Below, piece after piece: positions 1 to 7,177 of a stretch of 64,000 nucleotides of DNA (positions within the stretch are counted from its first letter, which is position 1; the number at the start of each line of letters is the position of its first letter). Where the stretch lies: contig NZ_VTZS01000001.1 in assembly GCF_008367235.1 (NCBI RefSeq), positions 372,001 through 436,000 on the forward strand. The letters run 5' to 3'. The translations under genes were made by a program, and so were the position numbers. A model generated the notes under the pieces. That model was not told where the DNA came from. It did no database searches and saw nothing but the letters and a program-made list of their open reading frames with translations. This DNA is from Pareuzebyella sediminis. GTDB taxonomy: Bacteria; Bacteroidota; Bacteroidia; Flavobacteriales; Flavobacteriaceae.

Positions 1-213
1 AAGCTCTTTTAAACTTCCATCTTTGGTATACCCATAGATAGCGTTTATGCTCAGATGGGTAATGTCTTGAACCTTTGCTTTGTTAGAGCCGAAGGGAAGC
101 ACAATAGAGGGAAACATTTCAAGTCTATAGTCAAGTAGTCTCGACAAGTAGGGGATACCCAGAATCAAGATTAGGAAAAGAAAGAGTACTATATTTTTGA
201 ACCTCGATATCAT
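1..213 (-). CDS. N-terminal part of a membrane-anchored protein of unknown function
   Basis: An open frame starts at an ATG complementary to 211-213 and runs off the window edge, giving 71 codons. Residues 7-20 are strongly hydrophobic (an IVLFLFLILILG stretch), which suggests a signal anchor or membrane segment, followed by a soluble part rich in Ser, Lys and Asp. I do not recognise the family. It lies downstream of the YeeE/YedE pair on the same strand, separated by about 180 bp. That gap has no sulfur-island operator, so membership in the regulon is not supported. Confidence 0.55.
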   Translation of the reverse strand, partial: MISRFKNIVLFLFLILILGIPYLSRLLDYRLEMFPSIVLPFGSNKAKVQDITHLSINAIYGYTKDGSLKEL

Positions 214-396
214 AAGATCATCATCACAACAACGGAGAACTTCCTAGAAAAGTATGAGGTGTACTATATTCTATAACCCTAAACTGGGTTTGTACTCCTA
301 TTTCTCTCAGTAAAACCTAGTGAAACCGAAATGTCTATCAAAAGGAAACAAAGCAGCTAGTATTATAAAGTGGCCTACACAATAAGTGCCTTCAGG

Positions 397-810
397 TCAA
401 TGGGGCAGCTTGTCCTTAAGTAGGCCATAGACAAATGTTCCCAAAATAGCGGAAAAAATCACTATTAGAATAGGAATATATCCTGCACCTACCAAGGTGA
501 ACATAGGGCCCGGACAAGCACCTGCCAATGCCCACCCTAGTCCGAATACAATGCCTCCGTACATATAGCGACTAAAACTTTTATCCTTGGGCGTGAATTC
601 TATAGGTTCTCCATAAAAAGATTTTATAGGAACCCTCTTGATCAATTGCACCAAAACAATACCTACAAGAAGGGCGGAGCCAATAATACCGTACATATGA
701 AATGATTCAAAACGAAACATCTCGTAAATACGAAACCAGGATGCCGCTTCCGATTTGAACATGGTAATGCCAAAAATAATTCCGATTAAAAGATAGGATA
801 ACGTTCTCAT
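397..810 (-). CDS. YeeE/YedE-family sulfur transporter, C-terminal half (DUF6691)
   Basis: This 137-residue polytopic membrane protein has about four hydrophobic segments and the conserved GGIVFGLGWALAGACPGP motif near residues 85-102. The Cys of ACPGP corresponds to the conserved cysteine of YeeE/YedE (TsuA-type) thiosulfate transporters. In many bacteria one roughly 350-residue protein carries both halves; here the second half is a separate gene. Its start lies 4 bp past the stop of the first half (815-1372), so the two are surely co-transcribed and probably form one heteromeric pore. Import of thiosulfate or another reduced sulfur species is inferred from the family and the sulfur-island context. 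Confidence 0.85.
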   Translation of the reverse strand: MRTLSYLLIGIIFGITMFKSEAASWFRIYEMFRFESFHMYGIIGSALLVGIVLVQLIKRVPIKSFYGEPIEFTPKDKSFSRYMYGGIVFGLGWALAGACPGPMFTLVGAGYIPILIVIFSAILGTFVYGLLKDKLPH

Positions 811-814
811 AAGC

Positions 815-1372
815 TTAAAATATTAGGGGAAAAAGAAAATGAATCATGACTAGGCCTCCGATAAAAAAGCCGATAACCGCTATTAAGGATGGAATTTGTA
901 GATTACTAAGGCCGGAAATGGCGTGGCCAGAAGTGCATCCGCCTGCATAACGCGCACCAAAACCGACGAAAAATCCACCTAAAATTAAAACCGCCAAACT
1001 TTTCAAATCGGTCAATTGCGAGATCCCATATAATTCGGTAGGAAGATAGGCCGAGCCTGCACTGTCAAACCCTAGGGATTTAAGATCGGCAATTGTATTT
1101 TCGGTAATGGCCACAGAGGTGTCCAAAGACAACAGATGTGAACCGATAAACCCGCCGATAATGGCGCCTAGCACCACGATGAGGTTCCAACGTTGTTTTT
1201 TCCAGTCGAACTTAAAAAATTCAGCACTTTTATCCGCACCACAGATCGTACACATGGTCCGTAGGTTAGAAGACATTCCGAAATTTTTTCCTACCATCAA
1301 CAAAAGAAACATAATAAAGGCAATCAAAGGGCCTGAAACGTACCAAGGCCATGGTTCATAAATCCAATTCAT
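815..1372 (-). CDS. YeeE/YedE-family sulfur transporter, N-terminal half
   Basis: This 185-residue membrane protein has the family signature GARYAGGCTSGHAISGLSNL near residues 138-157, including the conserved cysteine of the sulfur-transport domain. It also has a Cys pair in CTICGADKS near residues 41-49. Hydrophobic segments occur near residues 14-28, 65-82, 126-145 and 160-182. It is the first gene of a two-gene operon with 397-810. The ATG at 1372 lies about 16 nt after the transcription start predicted from the operator and -7 box at 1392-1435, the same short leader seen across the island. The likely role is uptake of thiosulfate or polysulfide-type sulfur feeding the rhodaneses and CstB-like proteins nearby. 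Confidence 0.86.
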   Translation of the reverse strand: MNWIYEPWPWYVSGPLIAFIMFLLLMVGKNFGMSSNLRTMCTICGADKSAEFFKFDWKKQRWNLIVVLGAIIGGFIGSHLLSLDTSVAITENTIADLKSLGFDSAGSAYLPTELYGISQLTDLKSLAVLILGGFFVGFGARYAGGCTSGHAISGLSNLQIPSLIAVIGFFIGGLVMIHFLFPLIF

Positions 1373-1391
1373 AGTATAGTTTTTGATGCAG

Positions 1392-1435
1392 CAAAGAAAC
1401 AGGTTTTCAGAACAACAACTGGTAACCTTTGTTAC
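1392..1435 (-). promoter_or_regulatory. Sulfur-regulon operator and -7 box upstream of the YeeE/YedE pair
   Basis: The operator GTAACctttGTTAC occupies 1422-1435. On the minus strand it is followed after exactly 22 nt by TTTCTTTG (1392-1399), one base from the Bacteroidota -7 consensus TAnnTTTG. The predicted start is near 1388, giving a leader of about 16 nt. Spacing and sequence match the other promoters of the island. Confidence 0.78.
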
Positions 1436-1522
1436 AAATGCTTAATTAATTGAAAAGCCCGAATATCTTGCCTTTTATGATCAATGGTGCTCTATCTTAG
1501 TAGAAGACATCTACAGATACAA

Positions 1523-2380
1523 CTAGTTTGTATAAGTTGTCAGAAGGCCCCATTGCTCTTGGGTCAAGGTATGTTTGACCATATTTCTACAGGCCGTTTT
1601 GGTCGTAACAATGTTTGTTCTTAGTTTTTGTATATCTTCAAATTTCCCAAGAAGTTTTTCTTCGGGGTCGTTATCAAACCATTTTTCATAGATTTCCTTT
1701 TCCAAGGCAATAATATTCTTGGCCCATTTTATCATTTCAGAATGATGTTGATCGCTCCATTCATCGAATTTTTGTCTCTGCCATTCGGAAAGATTCAGCT
1801 TCTCGATACTAGCTTTTAATGCCTGTATATAATTTGGTACCGGGTTTACATGGCTCATGACCTCCATCATTTCTGTCCGTTCTATAAACGGATGTTCTTC
1901 TTTATATTTACAGATCAACTTTTTCCATTGTAGGGTGTTTAACGTCTTTCTTAGAAGGTCTCGGCAGTTCATTTCTATTACAACGATTTTTCTTACAACT
2001 TTCTCCCGCTCTTCTAACTGTTTTAGGATTTGCTCAGACGACGCTCCTTCTTGAGACAAGTATTTAATCTTATGGTCTAACGCTGAGATCTGCCTTAATC
2101 CTGTCGTGACTTGCGAACGGTTTTCAATGTGCCATTTTGTTAGGGTATCTCTCTGGCTCTGGCCAAGATTTATAGATTTGTTTTCTGCCCTTAAAATTTT
2201 CATGAAATTCGGGCCCGGAAAATAATCTTCGATATTAACTTTATTTTCTTTTACCGTTACGTTCGAAGTACTTTTAAAAATACGATCAATATTTTTTTGG
2301 TCTTTACAGGAAATACCAAATAAAGCCGTGGCTATAAAAAAAACCAGTACTGACAGTGCCGGAAGTCTTGTTTTGAACAT
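1523..2380 (-). CDS. Lipoprotein with two tandem Spy/CpxP-like repeats
   Basis: The protein (285 residues from the ATG at 2380) starts with a lipoprotein signal ending FGISC, so it should be lipid-anchored in the cell envelope. The rest consists of two helical repeats of about 100 residues. Each begins with an alpha-helical GQSQRD/SEWQRQ-type motif and ends with an LTxxQW-type motif (LNTLQW, LTQEQW), as in Spy/CpxP periplasmic chaperones. Each repeat also holds a Cys at the same place (EMNCRDL and KTACRNM). The pairing of the two Cys-bearing repeats is unusual. I chose the ATG at 2380 over 2389 because it gives the short leader seen in the rest of the regulon. Substrate is unknown; an envelope chaperone or metal/thiol stress sensor is an inference. 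Confidence 0.6.
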   Translation of the reverse strand: MFKTRLPALSVLVFFIATALFGISCKDQKNIDRIFKSTSNVTVKENKVNIEDYFPGPNFMKILRAENKSINLGQSQRDTLTKWHIENRSQVTTGLRQISALDHKIKYLSQEGASSEQILKQLEEREKVVRKIVVIEMNCRDLLRKTLNTLQWKKLICKYKEEHPFIERTEMMEVMSHVNPVPNYIQALKASIEKLNLSEWQRQKFDEWSDQHHSEMIKWAKNIIALEKEIYEKWFDNDPEEKLLGKFEDIQKLRTNIVTTKTACRNMVKHTLTQEQWGLLTTYTN

Positions 2381-2424
2381 GATAATCACTTAAAATCGGC
2401 ACAAGTTCTGAGTTTCAGCAGGTT

Positions 2425-2450
2425 TTTACTGTAACCTAGGTTACAGTAAA
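2425..2450. promoter_or_regulatory. Perfect 26-bp palindromic operator
   Basis: The core GTAACctagGTTAC is at 2431-2444, and perfect symmetry extends to 2425-2450 with flanks TTTACT and AGTAAA. It is the most symmetric copy of the regulon motif in the window. It lies about 50 bp upstream of the Spy-like lipoprotein gene. On that strand the position 22 nt downstream reads GAACTTGT, a poor -7 box, so this promoter is weaker or differently spaced than the other eleven. Confidence 0.8.
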
Positions 2451-2490
2451 GGGTAATATGTATAAAATTATCGGTGATTTACCTCCGTAT

Positions 2491-2685
2491 TTATTTCTTT
2501 GGAGTACTGATGAAGGTATTGAACAATAAACCTCCCATGAGTCCACCGTACAATGTGCTATTCAATGGCTTTGACGTTATGGGGCACGTACCGCTTAAAC
2601 AGCCTATTTCAGTATAATATAGGTAACCTGCAATAGACCCGATGACAATGCCGATGAGGGTGAATATAAGAAGTTTCTTGTTCAT
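2491..2685 (-). CDS. Small membrane protein, DUF6132-like
   Basis: This 64-residue protein has two hydrophobic segments (residues 4-24 and about 44-60) separated by a loop with two cysteines in the pattern CLSGTCPI. This matches the small DUF6132-type proteins that accompany rhodanese and YeeE/YedE genes in Bacteroidota. Its ATG (2685) directly follows the stop of the DUF2202 lipoprotein gene (2686-2688), so the two are translationally coupled in one operon behind the CstB-like gene. The paired cysteines could react with persulfide sulfur; this is inference. Confidence 0.6.
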   Translation of the reverse strand: MNKKLLIFTLIGIVIGSIAGYLYYTEIGCLSGTCPITSKPLNSTLYGGLMGGLLFNTFISTPKK

Positions 2686-3324
2686 TTAGTTAGGTTGTTG
2701 ATTGCATTTTTCGTGAGTGCTTTCCAAGATATTTTCATAAGTGGTAATATCGAGATACTGTGGGGAGTAGGTACCTCCAATATTTTCTAAGGAGGACACA
2801 AAGCTTCTCAAATGATTTCTTGAGCCACACTGAAGACTTTCAAATACCGAAACAATGTCGCTGTTACCAGTTTGAACGATATGGTCCTGAAGGTCTACAA
2901 TATCCAGATCCTCAATAGTAGCTCCCACTATTAGGGCCGCCGATACATCGGAAGCGCCATCTGAAATAAGCTCATTATAAAGCGATTGGAGGTCACTGTT
3001 GTAGAAGTCCCCGACAGGCAGGGCAGTGTAATCAACACCATATTTGACGAGTAAATTCGCTACAGCATCCATATGGCTTTGCTCGCTGTTTTTAATCGTG
3101 AGAAACTGATTAAGAGCCCATTTCTCTCCTAAAAAAAGATACGTATCCCTAGCAAGCTTTTCTTCTTCGAACATGAAGAGTAGGGCTTCTTTATCGGCTT
3201 GAGATATCTGTTGTGTGGCTATAGGTGCGATTTCGTCGCTATCACTGCAGGAAATGAGGAAAATTGACCATAGTCCTCCTAATAAAAAAATGACAAATTT
3301 AGGATGTAGTCCATACAATTTCAT
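2686..3324 (-). CDS. DUF2202 ferritin-like lipoprotein
   Basis: From the ATG at 3324 the protein is 212 residues. It begins with a lipoprotein signal ending FLISC (Cys 29) and continues with a DUF2202 domain, a ferritin-like four-helix bundle. The motifs FMFEEEKLARDTYLF and SEQSHMDAVANLLVKYG carry the Glu/His residues typical of the family. An in-frame extension upstream would overlap the CstB-like gene and lacks a signal peptide, so the internal start is preferred. It lies 73 bp after the CstB-like gene and directly before DUF6132. DUF2202 proteins often accompany sulfur genes, but the biochemical role is not known to me. Confidence 0.75.
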   Translation of the reverse strand: MKLYGLHPKFVIFLLGGLWSIFLISCSDSDEIAPIATQQISQADKEALLFMFEEEKLARDTYLFLGEKWALNQFLTIKNSEQSHMDAVANLLVKYGVDYTALPVGDFYNSDLQSLYNELISDGASDVSAALIVGATIEDLDIVDLQDHIVQTGNSDIVSVFESLQCGSRNHLRSFVSSLENIGGTYSPQYLDITTYENILESTHEKCNQQPN

Positions 3325-3397
3325 GGTAACAGTTTTTATTGCATACATCGATTTGGAGTCTGAAATAATAATTTTCCATGGTCTAAACAAATCGGTA

Positions 3398-4738
3398 CTA
3401 TTTAAACTCTTCAACGTTTTCACCGAGGTCGAAGACCGGCACCTCCGTAATATTCCTGGCAACAATGCTTGTGCCGGCGGCACTTCGATAGCCTCCTGCA
3501 CAATGTACGACGATAGGCTTATCTTTAGGGAGGTCATCAATGTCGGCCCGTAGTTCATTGAGGGGGATGTTTATAGCATTCTCGAAATATTTCCCCTCGT
3601 TCACCTCACTTTCATTCCGAATATCGACAATCGTATAGTTCCCAGGTCTTTTTTTAAAGGCCTCCATATCGAGTTGGTCCGACGTAGATTTGAATCCCTT
3701 TATTGGTGTTATGATAGCCTTAATTTGCTTTTCATATCCAATTTTTCCAATTCTTTCCAAAACAGCCTGTCTCTTTGTAATACTGCTTACAACTAGATAG
3801 AAGGGTTCCTCCGGTTGTACGATGGCACCGAGCCAAGTCTCAATTTTATCATCTTCGTCGCATGCCATAATATTGATAGCTCCGGGCAGGTGTCCTTTTT
3901 TAAAATCGCTTGCGTCCCTAGTGTCTACAACCAATATATCTTTATTGATCGCGGCACTACCAATTAGAAAGGGAACGTCGGCCACACTACTTTCAAAATT
4001 GTCGGCACCTCTCTTGTTGATGTCCACATCGAATCCGAAATAAGAGGGAATAAAAGGTTGGTCGGCCAAAATTTGGGCTACAAATTCCTTTTCGGTCTGT
4101 TTTTTAAAGGCCCAGTTTCCCATGCGTTCATTTCCTAAGGTGCTTGAGGCCTCGCTGCTTAAATTTTTCCCGCATAGAGAACCTGCACCATGGGCCGGGT
4201 AAACTATCGTGGTATCGGGTAAAGCATTGTATTTATGTGTAATGGTTTGGTACATGGCCTTAGCGAGTTCTTCACGCTTAGCTCTCATATTACCGGCCTT
4301 CTCCCTGAGATCGGGTCTGCCAACATCGCCTATAAACAAGGTGTCACCTGAAAAAATTACGTGATTGTTGTCTGAGTCTATTGCATGAATGGTGATACTG
4401 TCTGGCGAATGTCCTGGCGTATTGATAGCAGAAAATGTCACTTCGCCCATTACCAATGTGTCTCCTTCGTCAAAAGGAGTATGTGGGTAATCGGCACCGA
4501 CCATTTTGCTGGTATAAATGGTAGCTCCTGCTTCTTTTTTTATTTGTAGATGGCTGCTAATAAAATCGGCATGAGGGTGTGTTTCAAAGACCGCGATTAT
4601 CTGGGCATTATGCTCTTCGGCAAATCTGTAATATGGTTTAGGATCTCTTGCAGGATCGACCAAAGCCATTTTATCCCCACTGACAATAGCATATGAATAA
4701 TGGGCCAGGGGTTTATCTTCAAATTGTTTTATTGTCAT
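3398..4738 (-). CDS. CstB-like persulfide dioxygenase-rhodanese, paralogue 1
   Basis: This 446-residue protein has a metallo-beta-lactamase domain of the ETHE1/persulfide dioxygenase type in the first half (THPHADFISSH at residues 53-63, later NTPGHSPDS and FSGDTLFIGDVGRPDL). It is followed by an inactive rhodanese domain without catalytic Cys and a C-terminal rhodanese with active-site Cys near residue 413 in VHCAGGYRSA. This order matches Staphylococcus CstB, which oxidises low-molecular-weight persulfides and transfers the remaining sulfane sulfur. I chose the ATG at 4738 because an ATG at 4750 would leave a leader of only about 3 nt. It leads an operon with DUF2202 and DUF6132 and has its own operator. 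It is the most divergent of the three paralogues in the island. Confidence 0.87.
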   Translation of the reverse strand: MTIKQFEDKPLAHYSYAIVSGDKMALVDPARDPKPYYRFAEEHNAQIIAVFETHPHADFISSHLQIKKEAGATIYTSKMVGADYPHTPFDEGDTLVMGEVTFSAINTPGHSPDSITIHAIDSDNNHVIFSGDTLFIGDVGRPDLREKAGNMRAKREELAKAMYQTITHKYNALPDTTIVYPAHGAGSLCGKNLSSEASSTLGNERMGNWAFKKQTEKEFVAQILADQPFIPSYFGFDVDINKRGADNFESSVADVPFLIGSAAINKDILVVDTRDASDFKKGHLPGAINIMACDEDDKIETWLGAIVQPEEPFYLVVSSITKRQAVLERIGKIGYEKQIKAIITPIKGFKSTSDQLDMEAFKKRPGNYTIVDIRNESEVNEGKYFENAINIPLNELRADIDDLPKDKPIVVHCAGGYRSAAGTSIVARNITEVPVFDLGENVEEFK

Positions 4739-4756
4739 CATAGTTTTCATTTTTTG

Positions 4757-4800
4757 TAAAAATAGAGTTTCTTTTAGTTGAGGTCAGCAACTTGGGTTAC
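4757..4800 (-). promoter_or_regulatory. Sulfur-regulon operator and -7 box upstream of CstB-like paralogue 1
   Basis: On the plus strand the operator reads GCAACttggGTTAC (4787-4800), one mismatch from the consensus. On the minus strand TATTTTTA (4757-4764) follows after exactly 22 nt. The predicted start near 4753 favours translation from the ATG at 4738 or 4741. Confidence 0.75.
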
Positions 4801-4856
4801 ATAGCTTAGATTCAGCACAACCCTTTTGGAACGCTTGTTATAATAAAAAGCTAACC

Positions 4857-5452
4857 TTATTGCCTATGAGCAGTAAAGCGTAGTACAGATGCATCCCCTT
4901 GATGATATCTCCCCTCATTCAACACGATATGCTTTTCTTCAAGGAGGTCGAAATTCAGACCTTTAAATTCTCTTTTGATATCTTCAATCGAAAAAAGCAT
5001 GTCCAAATGCCTCGGACCGCCTGAAGGTTTCCCCAATTGGGCCTTGGAGAAAGCTTCGAAAATAATTTTTCCACCAGGCTTCAAAAATCCAAGTATGCGG
5101 CGATGTACTTCTTTTCGGATATTTGAGGGAAAATGGGCATAAATAAAGCTATTAAATCATAGGTCTTTGGGGAATCGAAGGTAAGGGCGTTTACGACCTC
5201 ATACTCTAGACGTACGTTTTGGTCTTTGGCGAGTAGCATTGCTTTTTGTCGAGCCGATATGCTAAAATCGAAAGCATGTACATTCCAGCCCTTTTTCAAG
5301 GCATATATCGCATTTCTTCCCTCCCCTTCTGCGGGTAGTAACAAAGAGCCAGGGGAAAGCTTATCAAGTTTCTCTTTGAAGAATTCATTAGGGAGTATGC
5401 CATAAGCGGAAGAATTTTCAGCATATCTTTCATTCCAAAAATCCGGTTTCAT
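4857..5452 (-). pseudogene. Class I SAM-dependent methyltransferase split by a frameshift
   Basis: The ATG at 5452 opens a typical class I methyltransferase: an N-terminal DFWNERYAE motif and SAM-binding motif I LLLPAEGEGRNA. The frame then leaves homology at YDLIALF and stops near 5081. The downstream half, in another frame, carries LKPGGKIIFEAFSK and ends with the family tail YHQGDASVLRF at 4857. Inserting one T in the run near 5141-5146 would restore YDLIALFYAHFPSNIRKEVHRRILGFLKPGG, so a single-base deletion explains the break. It starts 2 bp after dsrE. In the intact state it may methylate a thiol or chalcogen; that is an inference from the TehB-like type and context. A sequencing error cannot be excluded. 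Confidence 0.8.
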
Positions 5453-5454
5453 AC

Positions 5455-5982
5455 TCAGGGTAAAAGTGCATATCCGTTCAATTGATAATTTGACAATACA
5501 ATAAGTGCGGACAATGCTGGTTTTACAAAAGAATTCAAATCGGAATCAGCGATACCCATAGCGGCGGTCGCCTGAGCACAGACAAAGAGTTCAACGCCCT
5601 GTTCCCGTAGTAATCTCATCAGTTCAAGGTTCGGATTTGGTTTACCGTATTTTTCTTGGTATTTGTCTTCTTTTAAAGCCAGGGGTGTAGCCCCTCCATG
5701 AATGGCGGCCACTATTTTTATCTTACTCGGTTCGATATGTGCTGCTCCCAACAAATTTAGGGTACGTGCGATTTTCACCAGTCCTTCGTTGACGCCATCC
5801 TTTTCCTTTTCGCTTTTAAGGTCGAAAACCATTTTATATTCTAGCTCTGAATCAGGTTGCACTTCTATATCTTCATAATTTCTGATTTTCCCATATCCTT
5901 GGATTATTTTGGACTCCAATTCTTGACCTGCCGAATACATGCTTACGAAGCACAGAAAGCTAAAAAATATACCTCTTCTCAT
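5455..5982 (-). CDS. Exported DsrE-family protein
   Basis: This 175-residue protein has an N-terminal signal peptide (FFSFLCFVSMYSAGQ). It has a DsrE-like fold: KIKIVAAIHGGATPLAL, then LLREQGVELFVCAQATAAMGI with the conserved Cys near residue 135, then PALSALIVLSNYQLNGYALLP. DsrE/DsrF proteins relay persulfide sulfur on this Cys, and the periplasmic variants are common in Bacteroidota. It is transcribed divergently from the TsdA-like cytochrome gene and shares its operator (6060-6073). The methyltransferase pseudogene follows after 2 bp. A sulfur-carrier role in the periplasm is inferred. Confidence 0.82.
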   Translation of the reverse strand: MRRGIFFSFLCFVSMYSAGQELESKIIQGYGKIRNYEDIEVQPDSELEYKMVFDLKSEKEKDGVNEGLVKIARTLNLLGAAHIEPSKIKIVAAIHGGATPLALKEDKYQEKYGKPNPNLELMRLLREQGVELFVCAQATAAMGIADSDLNSFVKPALSALIVLSNYQLNGYALLP

Positions 5983-6028
5983 TTGTTTGAATTAATTGTT
6001 CTATTCCTATTAATAAATATCTATGCGG

Positions 6029-6103
6029 TAAAAATACGGTTATAATAGCATGAATTTCTGTAACAATTGTTACTGCATGTCCGAATTGTTACGGCTACTT
6101 TCG
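6029..6103. promoter_or_regulatory. Divergent sulfur-regulon promoter region (dsrE and tsdA)
   Basis: One operator, GTAACaattGTTAC at 6060-6073, faces two genes. On the plus strand TACTTTCG (6096-6103) follows after 22 nt and serves the cytochrome gene at 6133. On the minus strand TATTTTTA (6029-6036) follows after 23 nt and serves dsrE at 5982. The operator is fully symmetric as CTGTAAC/GTTAC(T)G apart from its flanks. A further lone GTTAC at 6088-6092 has no credible partner half. Confidence 0.75.
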
Positions 6104-6132
6104 TTCTTCAATTGTTTAAATGTAATGAATAA

Positions 6133-7176
6133 ATGAAAGAGTTGCGCTTCTTGGCAAGAAGGTTGTTTTGGCTGTTTATCACAATGTTTACCTTAATTAC
6201 GGTTCTTTTCATTGAACTCTTCGTTTATCAACCAAAAGCTAAGGATTCTAAGGCCGTTCTTGCCCAGAATGCCGATGAATACGTTGAATGGCAACCTATA
6301 GACGTTCAATCTGAATTTGCGTCAGGGACTATGGCTGAAGAAGTTGCTTTTGGATATCGACTTATATCAGAGACTTCAAGTCTTATAGGTCCTAAGGTCG
6401 ATAGCTTTCAAAATCGTTTTACGGGTAACGGTTTAGCCTGTACGAACTGTCATTTAAAAGCAGGTACACAACCTGGTTCGGCATCATGGATAGGAGTAAT
6501 TGAAAGGTTTCCGCAATTCGGTGGTAGATCAAATAAATTAGGCACGATAGAAGACCGTATTAACGGTTGTATGGAGCGCAGTATGAACGGAAGAAAATTA
6601 GGGGTGGACTCGAAGGAGATGAGGGCTATTGTAGCATACATGAAGTGGTTAGGTGAAGGAATTCCGGAGGAACGAAAGAAAGAATACAAGGGCTACCCTA
6701 AATTGAAAATCCCGCATCGGCAGGTCGACCTTCAACAAGGCAAGATTATTTATGATAGGGAGTGTATGGTATGCCATGGAGCAAATGGTCAGGGTGTTTT
6801 AAGTACCGATGCCAGTAAAGGGTATCAATATCCACCCCTGTGGGGAAAGGACAGTTATAATAATGGAGCCGGTATGCATAGGGTTATTACTGCCGCAGAA
6901 TTTATAAAAAGCAATATGCCCTTTGGCCAGGCGACATGGCAGCGGCCCAAGCTTACTGATGAAGAAGCCTTTGATGTAGCGGGTTATATCAATAGTTTCG
7001 ATAGACCTCTTAAGGCCCATACAGAGGACGATTATCCGAACAAAAAACTGAAACCTGTCTCTACACCCTACGGCCCTTGGGAAGACCATTTTTCAGCCGA
7101 ACAACACAAATACGGTCCTTTTCTGCCGATCATGGCCCATTACAAGAAGGAGTTTAATATTACCAAAACCAAATAA
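6133..7176 (+). CDS. tsdA: TsdA-like dihaem cytochrome c (thiosulfate dehydrogenase family)
   Basis: This 347-residue protein has an N-terminal membrane anchor or uncleaved signal (residues 12-32) and two c-type haem motifs: CTNCH at residues 103-107 and CMVCH at 211-215. Cys146, in RINGCMERSMNG, sits about 39 residues after the first haem His. This fits the axial Cys ligand of TsdA haem 1 (His/Cys ligation in Allochromatium). Met262 in NMPFG is the likely distal ligand of haem 2. TsdA oxidises two thiosulfate to tetrathionate in the periplasm, or runs in reverse. The gene follows an operator and -7 box (6060-6103) and precedes an outer-membrane porin by 1 bp. The family is clear; the direction of the reaction is not determinable. 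Confidence 0.82.
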   Translation: MKELRFLARRLFWLFITMFTLITVLFIELFVYQPKAKDSKAVLAQNADEYVEWQPIDVQSEFASGTMAEEVAFGYRLISETSSLIGPKVDSFQNRFTGNGLACTNCHLKAGTQPGSASWIGVIERFPQFGGRSNKLGTIEDRINGCMERSMNGRKLGVDSKEMRAIVAYMKWLGEGIPEERKKEYKGYPKLKIPHRQVDLQQGKIIYDRECMVCHGANGQGVLSTDASKGYQYPPLWGKDSYNNGAGMHRVITAAEFIKSNMPFGQATWQRPKLTDEEAFDVAGYINSFDRPLKAHTEDDYPNKKLKPVSTPYGPWEDHFSAEQHKYGPFLPIMAHYKKEFNITKTK

Positions 7177-7177
7177 C

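Noticed and set aside
3325-3558. An N-terminal extension of the DUF2202 lipoprotein overlapping the CstB-like gene
   Set aside because: The extension is antisense-free but not protein-like, and the internal ATG at 3324 directly gives a lipoprotein signal.
6079-6092. A second operator next to the divergent promoter (a lone GTTAC at 6088-6092)
   Set aside because: The partner half (GTCCG) has too many mismatches, and the nearby site at 6060-6073 already explains both promoters.
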